Counted from the stretch's first letter, positions 17,872 through 27,194 are shown. The stretch: 55,677 nt of DNA from Phycisphaerales bacterium (GCA_026647565.1 JAPKGU010000004.1:1-55677), one strand, 5' to 3'. A program made the numbers and translations. Notes: generated by a model from the sequence alone, not told the origin.

Positions 17872-19221
17872 ATGGCACACACACGGGCGCGTTGGGCGGT
17901 TCTCTGGCTGGCCTTGGTCACGGCGTGGAGCGCGTTGGCGCAGCCCACGGCGGCGCCGGCCTGGCAGGCCCGCGCGGCGGAGGCGATGGCCCGCATCACG
18001 CCTGATGCGGTGCGTCAGGATGTCGAAACGCTGGTCTCCTTCGGCACGCGTCACACCATGAGCGACGCGAATCACGAGACGCGCGGGATCGGCGCGGCTC
18101 GTCGGTGGATCCGGGACGAACTGGCGTCGATCGAGCCGAAGGGGCGGCTCCAGGTCTTTGACGAGGCATTCGAGACGCCCAAGGGCCCGCGGATCGACGT
18201 GCCGACGCAGCTGGTAAACGTGATCGCTGTGCTTCCGGGGAAGATGCCGGAGGCGACGAATCGGCGGTATTACGTGGTGGGGCACTATGACAGCCGGGCA
18301 AGCGATCAGATGGACCGTGAGATCGATGCTCCCGGCGCGAACGACGACGCGTCGGGCGTGGCGGTGGTGATCGAGTGTGCGCGGGCGCTGGCCGGAATGG
18401 ACCTGGATGCAACGATCGTGTTCCTCGCGACGCCGGGAGAGGAACAGGGGTTGCTCGGCGCGCACTACCGATCGTCCCAGGCGAAGGGGGACGGCGAGGA
18501 CATTCGCGCCGTGCTGAACAACGACATCGTCGGCGATCCCTTGGGTGAGCCGGGGCTGATCCGCGTGTTCAGCGAGGGGATCCCGCGGAACGCGAGCGCG
18601 GAGGAGCTTGCTCGGATCCGAGGGCTTTCGGCGGAGAGCGACGGGGGCAGCCGCCAGATCGCCCGATACATGGAAGAGGTCGCGCGGATCGAGTCGTGCG
18701 ATGTGAGGCCCATGATGGTCTTCAGGCCCGACCGGTTCCTTCGCGGCGGGGATCACTCGGCGTTCAACGAGCGAGGGTTCGCTGCGGTGCGGTTCACCGT
18801 CGTGCACGAGGACTACGACAGGCAGCATCAGGATGTTGTGGAACGCAACGGCAAGCAGTATGGAGACACGCCCGAGCACGTGGACTGGGAGTACCTCGCA
18901 GGCGTTGCGCGTCTGAACGCGGCGGGGCTGATCCACCTGGCCAACGCGCCGTCGACGCCGTCGAACGTGAGGATCGTGACGGCGCAGCTTGAGCGTTCGA
19001 CGACGCTCCGTTGGAGCGCAAGCCCAGAGCCGGACACGGCGGGTTACGAGGTGGTGTGGCGCGACACGACAGAGCCGCGCTGGACGAACGCGAGGGATGT
19101 CGGGAACGTGACGGAGGTCACGCTGCCTCTGAACAAGGACAACGTGTTCGTCGGGGTGCGAGCGTACGACAAGGACGGCTACCGGAGCCCGGTTGGTTTC
19201 GCGGGGGCAGCACGCGAGTGA
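17872..19221 (+). CDS. Secreted M28 family zinc aminopeptidase with C-terminal Fn3-like domain
   Basis: The 449-residue product has a signal peptide (residues 1-23, ending ALA-Q). The M28 peptidase domain has all metal ligands visible: His138 in VVGHYDSR, Asp158 in GANDDASG, the Glu190-Glu191 pair in PGEEQG, Asp218 in NNDIVG and His312 in VVHED. Residues about 355-449 form a fibronectin type III-like beta domain (PSTPSNVRI...LRWSAS...GYEVVWR). Such enzymes trim amino acids from peptides outside the cytoplasm and fit a scavenging role. The start ATG is only 54 bases from the divergent prpB. Confidence 0.9.
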   Translation: MAHTRARWAVLWLALVTAWSALAQPTAAPAWQARAAEAMARITPDAVRQDVETLVSFGTRHTMSDANHETRGIGAARRWIRDELASIEPKGRLQVFDEAFETPKGPRIDVPTQLVNVIAVLPGKMPEATNRRYYVVGHYDSRASDQMDREIDAPGANDDASGVAVVIECARALAGMDLDATIVFLATPGEEQGLLGAHYRSSQAKGDGEDIRAVLNNDIVGDPLGEPGLIRVFSEGIPRNASAEELARIRGLSAESDGGSRQIARYMEEVARIESCDVRPMMVFRPDRFLRGGDHSAFNERGFAAVRFTVVHEDYDRQHQDVVERNGKQYGDTPEHVDWEYLAGVARLNAAGLIHLANAPSTPSNVRIVTAQLERSTTLRWSASPEPDTAGYEVVWRDTTEPRWTNARDVGNVTEVTLPLNKDNVFVGVRAYDKDGYRSPVGFAGAARE

Positions 19222-19236
19222 TCGGGCGCGGCGGGC

Positions 19237-20718
19237 TCAGATCAGGATGTTCGCCCCTCTTGGGATGGGGCTGGACCTCAGGCGAGTCACTGCCGCGCGA
19301 CCGGCGTCGGTGGAGACGAGGTCCGAAGCGCAGAGGGCGGTGGACGCGGAGATCTCCAGGGTGCAGTCGGGCTTGCCGTCCGATGTGAGTGGCGCTTCGA
19401 TGCCAGCGGCCTTGAGCCAGCGTGCGGCACGCTCGGTCTGGAGGCGCGTGCAGGACTCGGGGCTGTCCACGCCGGCGGCGTTCTTGATGGGCGCGAACTC
19501 CTCGATGCGATCGGTCTCGTAGACGATCGATGCGCGGCAGAGGGGAAGGGCATCAAACACGAAGCGTTCGAGCTTGACGCCGTTCGGCGAGGCTGGATCG
19601 ACCTTCTCGCCGGTCTCCGGATCGATGCACGGGACCTTCTTCTCGGCGCGGTGGTACGGCAGCGAGAAGCGGGGATCGGTCGCGAGGCGCTCGATGAACT
19701 CGACCGACATCGCGTGGACCGCGATCGAGCCGGCGAGGAAACGAAGGGTGCCGTCGGGGAGCGTCTGTCGCTGAAGGTCCATCGGGAGATCGGAGTACTC
19801 GATGACCTCGGTGCGTCCGTTGCAGGAACAGAAGAGCCCGAGCTTCTCTTCCGCGTAGGCCTTGGGGATCATCTTGCTAGACATCTCTGCGGAGGAATCC
19901 GGCGCCGACGCGTGGAGCCCGAGGAACGCGGGATCGAGGGCCTGGACCGTCGCGTTGTCGACCTGGAAGTATGAGAGGGTTGTGATGCCGCGGCGCTTCA
20001 TGTCCGCGATGGCGCCGGACTTGTGGAGGGCGGTGATGGACCCGCCGTGGCCGTCGGGGTTGGTGGCGATCTCGTCGGGCGCCGCGAGCAGGACTCGGCC
20101 CGTCTTCATGTCGAACGAGGGCATGACGCCCTGCGGGAAGCACATGACTGAAGACGGTGGCAGGCCGAAGAAGTCGTTTGCGCGGAAGAAGGCGACGGTC
20201 GCGTCGTGGTTCAGGGGGCTGGTCATGACGTACCACGGCACGTCCTTGCCGCTGCGACGCGAGTGCGCGAGGATCTGCTCGGCGAAGAGCTGGAAGAGCG
20301 GCTTCCGCGAGACGGCGCCTGCGGGGTAGCACCCCTTGGGGCCGTCGTAGCCGAGACGCGTCCCCTGGCCTCCGGCGACTGTGAAGCAGGCGACGCGGCC
20401 GGCCCGGATCAGGTCTTGTCCGGCCTTCTCGAACCTGGCGCGATCCCACGCACGCGACTTTGACGCGTGGTTGTTGGGGTAGTACGGGGCGGGCTCCACA
20501 CTCGCCGCGAGCGAGAACGTCGGCTTGGCCTTGACGTACGTCTCGACGAGCGACGGGATGGCGGAGAGATCGAGCCCCTCGATCTGCGCCAGCAGCGCCG
20601 CACGGCGATCGGGCGTGAGCGTTGGTGCGAACCTCAGCAGGTGCGATTGTCCCGCGCCCTGGAGGCGTGCGATGAGCGAGGCATCGATGGGTGGCGCGGG
20701 CGGCGTCGTCGTCGGCAT
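19237..20718 (-). CDS. UDP-sugar pyrophosphorylase, eukaryotic UAP1-like (probable UDP-GlcNAc pyrophosphorylase)
   Basis: The 493-residue product belongs to the large UDPGP family that includes eukaryotic UAP1. It has an N-terminal helical region, the nucleotide-binding loop AGGQGTRLG (115-123) with Lys128 following in GPKGCYP, and later GGSITAL and YFQVDN segments. It would make UDP-N-acetylhexosamine or a related UDP-sugar for wall or LPS synthesis. Most bacteria use the unrelated GlmU for this, so the type is notable. The exact sugar is not certain. It diverges from rpe and converges with the M28 gene. Confidence 0.85.
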   Translation of the reverse strand: MPTTTPPAPPIDASLIARLQGAGQSHLLRFAPTLTPDRRAALLAQIEGLDLSAIPSLVETYVKAKPTFSLAASVEPAPYYPNNHASKSRAWDRARFEKAGQDLIRAGRVACFTVAGGQGTRLGYDGPKGCYPAGAVSRKPLFQLFAEQILAHSRRSGKDVPWYVMTSPLNHDATVAFFRANDFFGLPPSSVMCFPQGVMPSFDMKTGRVLLAAPDEIATNPDGHGGSITALHKSGAIADMKRRGITTLSYFQVDNATVQALDPAFLGLHASAPDSSAEMSSKMIPKAYAEEKLGLFCSCNGRTEVIEYSDLPMDLQRQTLPDGTLRFLAGSIAVHAMSVEFIERLATDPRFSLPYHRAEKKVPCIDPETGEKVDPASPNGVKLERFVFDALPLCRASIVYETDRIEEFAPIKNAAGVDSPESCTRLQTERAARWLKAAGIEAPLTSDGKPDCTLEISASTALCASDLVSTDAGRAAVTRLRSSPIPRGANILI

Positions 20719-20836
20719 GGCACGTGTGCCCTCTGGTCGCGGGCCGACAAGAGGCCCGGATGAGGGGCATCGTAGCGGATCGGTGCCGCGGGTTGCCAGA
20801 GGAACTCCGGGCGATTCGCCGGGGTATCCTCGGGGC

Positions 20837-21547
20837 ATGCCAAGGGGATCGATCCAGAACCTGTTCACCGATCGGACGCGGTCCGGAGCGCTCGCGGCAC
20901 CGTCGATTCTCGCGGCGGACTTCGGGCGGATGGCCGACGAGTGTGCCGCGGCGATCGGCGCGGGCGCCGACGTGCTGCACGTGGACATCATGGACGGGCA
21001 CTTCGTGGACAACCTCACGATGGGCCCGGACATGGTGAAGGGGATCCGCAAGGTGTTACCCACGGCGTTCCTGGATGTTCACCTGATGGTGACGAACCCG
21101 GAGCGATTCGCGGAGCCGTTCGTCCGTGCGGGGGCGAACCATGTGACGTTCCACGTGGAGGTCGCGGAGCATCGGGCGCTCGTCGATCTGGCGGAGCGTG
21201 TGTGTGGGATGGGAGCAACGGCGGGGATCGCGATCAACCCCCCCACTCCCGTCGAGAGACTGTGGCCGGCGATCGAGGCGTTTGACCTGGTGCTGGTAAT
21301 GTCGGTGAACCCAGGGCGAGGCGGGCAGGCGTTCATCCCTGAGACGCTCGAGAAGACGCGTCTGGCGCGGGAGCGAGTGGGTGCATTCGCCAAGAGCGGG
21401 GTGCGCGTCGAGATGGACGGAGGGATCGGACCTCAGAACGCAAGGACGTTGCGCGAGGCGGGGTGCGACGTGCTGGTGGCTGGCTCGGCGTTCTTCGGAA
21501 AGCCGCGGAGCGAGTGGCCGGCGCTGGCAGCACAGATTCGCGGATAA
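20837..21547 (+). CDS. rpe: Ribulose-phosphate 3-epimerase
   Basis: The enzyme interconverts ribulose 5-phosphate and xylulose 5-phosphate in the pentose phosphate pathway. The 236-residue TIM barrel shows APSILAADF, HVDIMDGHFVDN (catalytic Asp and metal His), FLDVHLMV, MSVNPGRGGQAF and the late EMDGGI and VAGSAFF segments that bind phosphate. About 17 extra residues precede the usual start at the APSILAAD strand. The ATG at 20837 was taken; open frame further upstream lies in the divergent gap and over the 5' end of the pyrophosphorylase gene. Confidence 0.95.
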   Translation: MPRGSIQNLFTDRTRSGALAAPSILAADFGRMADECAAAIGAGADVLHVDIMDGHFVDNLTMGPDMVKGIRKVLPTAFLDVHLMVTNPERFAEPFVRAGANHVTFHVEVAEHRALVDLAERVCGMGATAGIAINPPTPVERLWPAIEAFDLVLVMSVNPGRGGQAFIPETLEKTRLARERVGAFAKSGVRVEMDGGIGPQNARTLREAGCDVLVAGSAFFGKPRSEWPALAAQIRG

Positions 21548-21565
21548 TCGGGGTCGGCAGGCAAG

Positions 21566-22822
21566 TCAATCCGGCACCGCACGTCCTCGCACGAGCGTGC
21601 TTTCGATCCACCGATCATCCCACGCGTAGAGCAGCGTGCCGAGCGGGTCTGGCGAACGCATCCACGGAATGTCGGGCTTGACAATCAGGATGTCTGCCTC
21701 CGCGCCGGGTGCGAGGCGGGACGTTGACGACCAGCCGATGGCGTTGGCGTTGCCTCCGGTGATGGACCACCATGCCTCGGCGGGGCTCGGCACGTCGCCG
21801 TTGCCGGAGGCGAGCCGGACACGCTTGGCCGTCTCGATCATGGCGCGGGCGACGCGGACCATGGAGCGCTCGTTGCCGCCGGCGATGTCCGAACCGATCG
21901 CAATCGGCACGCCGGCACGCCACAGCGAGGCGACGTTGCAGTCACCGGACTGGAGGAAGGTGTTGGCCGTCGGGCAGTGGGCGACGATGGACCTTGTGGA
22001 CGCGAGCGTCGCGCGTTCGGCATCATCGAGCCAGATGCCGTGGGCAAGAATCGAGCGAGGGCCGAGCAGCCCGGCGTCCTCGTAGACACCGGTGTAGGAG
22101 CGGCCGCCGAACAGTTTCGCGATCAACTCGCACTCGGCGCGGCTCTCGGAAAGATGCGTCTGCATCGGAGCGCCGAGCCGCGTGACGAGTTCGCCGGTTC
22201 CGGCGAGGAGCTCGGGCGTGCAGGAGACTGCGAAGCGTGGGTTGATGGAGTGTTCGACGCGGGCTCGCTCCGAAACGGCGAGGGTTCCGGTCCAGTCGGT
22301 GAGCGAAGCGGCCTCCGCGATCAGCACTTTCGCCGGGCGGGAGAGGTCGGGCGGCGCGTTCCGGTCCATCAGAACCTGACCGATCATGGCCCGCATGCCG
22401 CTCTGCGCGATCGAGCGGATCGCGCGACGAGCCCCCTCGTGGTGGACGGTCGCGTACGCGCAGATCGCTGTGGTGCCGAAGGAGAGGAGCGACCGCGCGG
22501 CTCGGGTTGCGACCGATTCGGCGTGGTCGGGATCGGCCCACGCGGCCTCCGCGGGGAAGATCGCGCGATCGAGCCAGTCGAGCAGCGTCATTCCATCGAC
22601 GCCGATCGAATCGAACTGCGGGAGGTGCATATGGGCGTCAACGAAGCCGGGGAGGATCAGCGCGTGCTCGCCGCCGAGATCGGGCGAGGGGTGCGGCTCG
22701 CCCTCCTTCATGTCGCTGATCCGGCCGTTGAGCACCTTGATCGTGCCGGATGCCAATCGAACGCGCGACTCCGGCGCGGGGAGCATGAGGGTTCCGGAGA
22801 TGATCCGAGGCGCGGTGGTCAT
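21566..22822 (-). CDS. guaD: Guanine deaminase (amidohydrolase superfamily)
   Basis: The enzyme converts guanine to xanthine for purine salvage or breakdown. The 418-residue product has the amidohydrolase metal site PGFVDAHMHLPQ with His64 and His66, followed by QTHLSE, AHGIWLDD, HCPTANTFLQSG and GSDIAGG, the set seen in guanine deaminases rather than other amidohydrolases. It is the third gene of a likely operon: phosphoglycerate mutase, membrane protein (stop nine bases upstream of this start), guaD. The link between these three is not obvious. Confidence 0.88.
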   Translation of the reverse strand: MTTAPRIISGTLMLPAPESRVRLASGTIKVLNGRISDMKEGEPHPSPDLGGEHALILPGFVDAHMHLPQFDSIGVDGMTLLDWLDRAIFPAEAAWADPDHAESVATRAARSLLSFGTTAICAYATVHHEGARRAIRSIAQSGMRAMIGQVLMDRNAPPDLSRPAKVLIAEAASLTDWTGTLAVSERARVEHSINPRFAVSCTPELLAGTGELVTRLGAPMQTHLSESRAECELIAKLFGGRSYTGVYEDAGLLGPRSILAHGIWLDDAERATLASTRSIVAHCPTANTFLQSGDCNVASLWRAGVPIAIGSDIAGGNERSMVRVARAMIETAKRVRLASGNGDVPSPAEAWWSITGGNANAIGWSSTSRLAPGAEADILIVKPDIPWMRSPDPLGTLLYAWDDRWIESTLVRGRAVPD

Positions 22823-22831
22823 TGCGGGGCC

Positions 22832-23545
22832 TTACACGGCGCTCGTCGAGGCGATGAACGCCTCGAGGGAGGCCCCGAGCTTGACAATGAGCCACAGCCC
22901 GAAGTGCGTCAGCCCGATGATCCCCAGGTCCCGCTGAGGCAGGCGGAAGAGCGCGAGCAGCGCGAGCGCGTAGGCCAGAAGGCCGAGGATCCACTGGTCG
23001 ATCGTCGTGGGGATCGGGATGTTGACCGACACGATCGCGTAGAGCAGCGCGACCATGAAGAACATGCGCGAGGCCGCGAGCTTCGCGTCGTTGAAACGGC
23101 GCTCGGTGAAGATCGTGGCGATCAACAGCGCGACGATGCCGGTTCCCGAGTGGACGGCGATGTCGTAGAGCGTCGAGAGGGACCTCGCGACGGTGTGGGA
23201 GTTGGCCTCGTACCCGGAAAGCCCCACAGCCGCCAGCGTGAGCACCCCGCCCAGAACGAGGAGCGTGCGATAGCCGGGGAAGCCGGGGCGGATCAGGTCG
23301 GGGGGCCCGGAAGGCGCGGCCGGATCAACTGTCGATGCCGGCTTCGTTCCGGCATTCCCGGAGTAGCGTTCGGTCACGACGGTTGCGGGCGCGACGCTCG
23401 GGGGCACGGGGGAGACGGGCGGCGGCTGGATCCGCCCGTGTTCATCCGGATCGGCGAGGGGAACGAGTTCGTGCTGGTCGTCTGCGCCGGGCGGTTGCCC
23501 ATGTCCGGATGCCGCCTCGCCCGTTCTGCTTCCATCGTTTGCCAT
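22832..23545 (-). CDS. Four-helix membrane protein of unknown function
   Basis: The 237-residue product has a disordered, Pro/Asp-rich cytoplasmic-type N-terminus (about 1-85) and then about four to five hydrophobic helices (TLLVLGGVLTLAAVGL, a central pair including MFFMVALLYAIVSV, and two at the C-terminus). I do not recognise a family. GAGGAG five bases before the ATG at 23545 supports this start. It is sandwiched between the phosphoglycerate mutase (31 bases upstream) and guaD (nine bases downstream), so it is cotranscribed with them. Confidence 0.7.
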   Translation of the reverse strand: MANDGSRTGEAASGHGQPPGADDQHELVPLADPDEHGRIQPPPVSPVPPSVAPATVVTERYSGNAGTKPASTVDPAAPSGPPDLIRPGFPGYRTLLVLGGVLTLAAVGLSGYEANSHTVARSLSTLYDIAVHSGTGIVALLIATIFTERRFNDAKLAASRMFFMVALLYAIVSVNIPIPTTIDQWILGLLAYALALLALFRLPQRDLGIIGLTHFGLWLIVKLGASLEAFIASTSAV

Positions 23546-23576
23546 GGCATCTCCTCGCAAGACGTGGTCGCTGCGC

Positions 23577-24893
23577 TCAGTTTCGGGGGCGTGCACCGGG
23601 AGCGACCGGCCGGACGTGCGCGAGCCCGCCCTTGAGGAAGTACTCCATCAGGTCGTGGCCGCGATCGATCACGAGGTCGCTGGAACGCGCGGCGGATTCG
23701 GTGAACGGGCGCTCAACGGCCGATCGGATGAACGAGCCGGCGATCAGGAAGGGGACCGGCGTTGCGTCGTGCTTGCGTGTGCTCGTGAGGGTGTAGTGGT
23801 CGGGCATGTAGAGCAGCCGCCAGCCCAGGGCCGCGGCATCGGACGCGGGATCGCCGTAGGTCGCAAGTTTGGCGACGAGTGGGGCCATGATGTGGGCATC
23901 GATCGCTTCGAGTGCTTCGACCTTGGTCTTCCAGTCCCCTTGGTGGGAGAGCTCGTCGGGCGATTCCACGTGGCAGCAGACGATATCGAAACGATCGAGA
24001 GCGTCGCAGGTTGCTCGCCCCTGGGCGGCGTAGTCCGTGTCGTGGTACGAGGTAAGCCCCGGCACGTGAAGGCGCTCCCACCCGATGAGCGACGCGATTC
24101 CCGCGAGAAGATCGACGGAGGTGATCATCGCGCCGCGCAGCGCGAATCGCGACTCGAACGTCGGGAGCGAGGGAGCGGTGCCCTGCCCCCATATCCAGGC
24201 CATGTTCGCGGGCCTGAGGCCCCTGTCGCGGCGCGTGCGATTGACCGGATGGGCGCTGAGGAAGTCAGCGGACGCGTGCATCAGGCGGGAGAGTCGCGCC
24301 GACTGATCTGCCGAGGCGCCGGAGGCGCGAGGCATGGACCTGACCCAGGGTTGGCGCGGGATCTCGTGGGGCGGCGTCGTGGTGAGGGACCGATAGTCGC
24401 GTGCCGCGTGATCAACGAGGATGTTGCGATACGAGACGCCTGGCGTGAGCGTGAACCCTTCGGCGTCGATCGGCGCGACGCGCTGCCAATGGGCCAGAAG
24501 ATCGGCGACGAGCACCCGGGCCTCGGCGTCGGTGATGGCACCGGCGGAGTGGTCGAGCATGAGCCCGGCGTCGGGAGTGCCCGGATCCCCCACCGTCACG
24601 AGGTTCAGCCGGAAGATCCAGTCGGTGGGCTTGAAGACCATGCCCAGGGCCGCGGCCTCGATCGGCGCGCGGCCGGTGTGGAAGCGAGACGGGTCGTAGC
24701 CGAGGAGCGACATCGAGCAGACGTCCGAGCCGGCGTCGAATCCGGGGGGCGTGGTGCCCGCGACGCCGACGCGGCCGATGCGGGCCAGCGACTGGAGAAC
24801 CGGCATGCGAGCCGCCTCAAAGGGCGTTCGGCCCGCGAGGTCGGGGACGGGCAGATCCGCTCCTCCGTCCGGGATGACGATGACGTACTTCAC
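23577..24893 (-). CDS. apgM: 2,3-bisphosphoglycerate-independent phosphoglycerate mutase, archaeal type
   Basis: The enzyme interconverts 3- and 2-phosphoglycerate in glycolysis. The 438-residue product is of the ApgM type in the alkaline phosphatase superfamily: VIPDGGAD (7-13, metal Asp9), GSDVCSMSLLGYD (55-67, carrying the phosphorylated Ser), LRPANMAWIWGQG, CCHVESPDELSHQGD and LLYMPDHYT. The start is GTG at 24893, giving MKYVIVIPDGG at the expected position; there is no better ATG. It is about 30 residues longer than archaeal members. First gene of an operon with a membrane protein and guaD. Confidence 0.9.
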   Translation of the reverse strand: MKYVIVIPDGGADLPVPDLAGRTPFEAARMPVLQSLARIGRVGVAGTTPPGFDAGSDVCSMSLLGYDPSRFHTGRAPIEAAALGMVFKPTDWIFRLNLVTVGDPGTPDAGLMLDHSAGAITDAEARVLVADLLAHWQRVAPIDAEGFTLTPGVSYRNILVDHAARDYRSLTTTPPHEIPRQPWVRSMPRASGASADQSARLSRLMHASADFLSAHPVNRTRRDRGLRPANMAWIWGQGTAPSLPTFESRFALRGAMITSVDLLAGIASLIGWERLHVPGLTSYHDTDYAAQGRATCDALDRFDIVCCHVESPDELSHQGDWKTKVEALEAIDAHIMAPLVAKLATYGDPASDAAALGWRLLYMPDHYTLTSTRKHDATPVPFLIAGSFIRSAVERPFTESAARSSDLVIDRGHDLMEYFLKGGLAHVRPVAPGARPRN

Positions 24894-24966
24894 GCGGACA
24901 GGATACGCTGAACTCCCGCGAGCGACACACGGGCCTTCGATCGCCACGCGGATGGAGCGCGACGAC

Positions 24967-25977
24967 ATGCACTTTGATCCAGACGGCGCGGCGAAGCCCG
25001 GCTCGGGTATCTTCGGACTGCCCCACCTCATCGGAGATGCTCGCATCGCCCTGCTGCCCGTGCCCTTTGATGCGACGACGTCGTACGGCAATGGAACCGC
25101 CACAGGTCCGGAGGCGATTCTCGGCGCTTCGGCACAGGTTGATCTCTTCCACCGCAGGTTCGGCAGAATCTACGAGCGCGGCATCCACATGCTCGAGCCG
25201 GATGACCGCATCGCGCGTCTTTCTGCCGAGGCGCGGGAGATCGCGCTCCCTCTGATCGAGAAGGGCGGGGCGGAGCCGGGGGACGAGCGAGAAGTCGCAA
25301 GGGTCAACCTCGCGAGCGAGGAGATGAACGCGTTCGTGTACAAGCAGGCGGCGGGGCTGCTGTCGATGGGGAAGTCGGTCGGGCTGGTCGGCGGAGATCA
25401 CTCGACCCCGTTCGGTCTGATCCGGGCGCTGGCGGAGATGCACGGGGACATCGGCATCCTGCAGATCGACGCGCACATGGACTTCCGCGACGCGTTCGAG
25501 GGATTCCAGTGGTCGCACGCGTCGATCATGCACAACGTGCTCTCGAAGATCCCCGGCGTGTCGCGCCTGGTGCAGGTCGGGATCCGCGACTTCGGCGCCG
25601 GCGAGGTCGAGTTCGCCCGCTCGCAGGGCTCGCGATCCGCGGTGTTCTATGACGAGGCGATGTTCGAGGAGCGTGCGGCGGGCGCCGCGTTCGACGGCCA
25701 GTGCAAGCGGATCATCGATTCGCTGCCGGAAAGGGTGCACGTGAGTTTCGACATCGACGGGCTCGATCCGTCCTGCTGCCCGCACACGGGAACGCCCGTG
25801 CCCGGCGGCCTCTCGTTCAATGAAGCCACGTACCTGCTCTGGAAGCTGAAGCAGTCCGGGCGCAAGGTCGTGGGCTTTGACCTTGTGGAGGTCTGTCCCG
25901 GCCCGAACGCCGACGAACCGGAGTGGGACGCGAACGTCGGGGCGCGGATGCTCTACACGATGTGCGGGCTGCTCTGA
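24967..25977 (+). CDS. Ureohydrolase (agmatinase/arginase family)
   Basis: Family members hydrolyse guanidino groups to urea using two Mn ions. All ligands are present in this 336-residue protein: His145 (VGGDHS), Asp168, His170 and Asp172 (DAHMD), and Asp262 and Asp264 (SFDIDGLDP). The sequence looks closest to agmatinase (putrescine synthesis), but arginase, formimidoylglutamase or guanidino-acid hydrolase cannot be excluded. I chose the ATG at 24967, which has GGAG ten bases upstream; an in-frame ATG at 24952 would add five residues. It diverges from apgM. Confidence 0.88.
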   Translation: MHFDPDGAAKPGSGIFGLPHLIGDARIALLPVPFDATTSYGNGTATGPEAILGASAQVDLFHRRFGRIYERGIHMLEPDDRIARLSAEAREIALPLIEKGGAEPGDEREVARVNLASEEMNAFVYKQAAGLLSMGKSVGLVGGDHSTPFGLIRALAEMHGDIGILQIDAHMDFRDAFEGFQWSHASIMHNVLSKIPGVSRLVQVGIRDFGAGEVEFARSQGSRSAVFYDEAMFEERAAGAAFDGQCKRIIDSLPERVHVSFDIDGLDPSCCPHTGTPVPGGLSFNEATYLLWKLKQSGRKVVGFDLVEVCPGPNADEPEWDANVGARMLYTMCGLL

Positions 25978-25990
25978 GCGCCGCGATCGT

Positions 25991-26698
25991 TCATGGTGTG
26001 AGGGCCGAGAGGTCGGCGTTTGGAACCGTGATCCGCAGCGCGATGCCGATCGCGGCGCCCGCGATGCCGGCGCCGAACCCGACCACGTGCCGCGCCCCGA
26101 AGAAGAAGAGCAGCACGAAGCACGCGAGACCGATCTGGGCGCCTCTCTCGGACTCGAAGAGCCGCCGGAACGGAGGGCAGAGGTCGGATGCGATCCGCCA
26201 GCCGTCCAGCGGGGGCACGGGCAGCAGGTTGAAGACGCAGAGGATCACGTTCAGCATGACGCCGTACAGCAGGAACCTCGCGGTGTTCGAGAAGAGCGGC
26301 TCCTCGATGGGTTGCCCGCCGGTCCAGTGTCCCTGACCGAACCCCATCCAGAGGCACATGCCGAGGACCGCCAGCCCTGCGATCAGCAGGTTCATGGCCG
26401 GCCCGGCGACCGCAACGAGCGCACCCGCGTACCTGCCCCGCAGACGGGCCGGGTTCACGGGCATCAGCCCCCACGTGAATCCGAAGGCGATGAACAGGAC
26501 CCACGCCATCGGCGGGATGTGGACAAGCGGATTGAGCGTCAGGTGGCCGCTCAGCCGGGGCGTGTCGTCGCCGAGCCATGTGGCGACCCATCCGTGGGCC
26601 AGCTCGTGCAGCACGATCGAACCGATGATCACGACGACCCACGAGACGAGGGCGACGGGGTTGTCCTCGAGCATCCGGCCCGCCCACCACCAGTCCAT
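25991..26698 (-). CDS. Site-2 protease family (M50-like) membrane metalloprotease
   Basis: The 235-residue polytopic protein has the zinc motif HELAH (31-35) inside the first hydrophobic region and the third ligand in PPLDGW (Asp165), the compact layout of M50 S2P-like proteins without PDZ or CBS domains. Members cut membrane proteins within the bilayer, often anti-sigma factors or signal peptides. GGAGGAG lies six bases before the ATG. Two ECF sigma operons with membrane partners lie 1-4 kb away, so a role in their activation is possible, but this is inference from distance only. Confidence 0.88.
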   Translation of the reverse strand: MDWWWAGRMLEDNPVALVSWVVVIIGSIVLHELAHGWVATWLGDDTPRLSGHLTLNPLVHIPPMAWVLFIAFGFTWGLMPVNPARLRGRYAGALVAVAGPAMNLLIAGLAVLGMCLWMGFGQGHWTGGQPIEEPLFSNTARFLLYGVMLNVILCVFNLLPVPPLDGWRIASDLCPPFRRLFESERGAQIGLACFVLLFFFGARHVVGFGAGIAGAAIGIALRITVPNADLSALTP

Positions 26699-26754
26699 GC
26701 AGAACTCCTCCAGATGCGCCTGCCGCGAGGCGAGCGTGCCTGAGGATAGCGAGC

Positions 26755-26792
26755 CATCAAAGCAAAGACGCCCGGCAGCTGGGCCGGGCGTC
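26755..26792 (-). terminator. Intrinsic terminator of the rpmI-rplT operon
   Basis: A perfect 10-bp stem (GACGCCCGGC with GCCGGGCGTC) and a 6-base loop lie 27 bases after the rplT stop. On the minus strand it is followed by TTTGCTTTG. Position and strength fit a Rho-independent terminator. Confidence 0.82.
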
Positions 26793-26819
26793 GGTGGAGC
26801 GTTGGACTGTCGAGACGCC

Positions 26820-27194
26820 TCAGGCCTTCGCGGGCGTCGCACGAGAGGCCTTCACGGCCTTCTGCACGATCGTGTCGAAGAGCTTCGGATCCTCGATGGC
26901 GACCTGGCTCAGCATCTTGCGGTTCAGCGTGATCCCGGCCATCTTCAGACCGTTCATGAAGAGCGAGTAGCGGGTGCCACGCATGCGGCAGGCGGCGGTG
27001 ATACGCGTGATCCAGAGCGCCCGCATGTCGCGCTTGCGAGCGCGCCTGTCGCGGTACGCATAGACGCCGGCGCGAACGATCGCGTTGCGAGCGTGATAGA
27101 GGTGATGGCTCTTGACGCCGTAGTAGCCGCGGGCCTTGCGGAGAATGCGGTTCCGCATCTTCGTCTTGGCCGAACCCTTGCGAACGCGAGGCAT
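26820..27194 (-). CDS. rplT: 50S ribosomal protein L20
   Basis: L20 binds 23S rRNA early in assembly of the large subunit and represses its own operon in several bacteria. The 124-residue product matches the family from MPRVRKGSAKTK through ARGYYG, RDRRARKRDMRALWITRI and LNRKMLSQVAIEDP. The ATG at 27194 has AGGAG six bases upstream. It follows rpmI by 87 bases. The length is normal (about 118) plus a short Ala/Lys tail. Confidence 0.97.
   Translation of the reverse strand: MPRVRKGSAKTKMRNRILRKARGYYGVKSHHLYHARNAIVRAGVYAYRDRRARKRDMRALWITRITAACRMRGTRYSLFMNGLKMAGITLNRKMLSQVAIEDPKLFDTIVQKAVKASRATPAKA

Noticed and set aside
24817-25785. Minus-strand frame opposite the ureohydrolase
   Set aside because: The plus-strand gene has all metal ligands; the other strand is a shadow.
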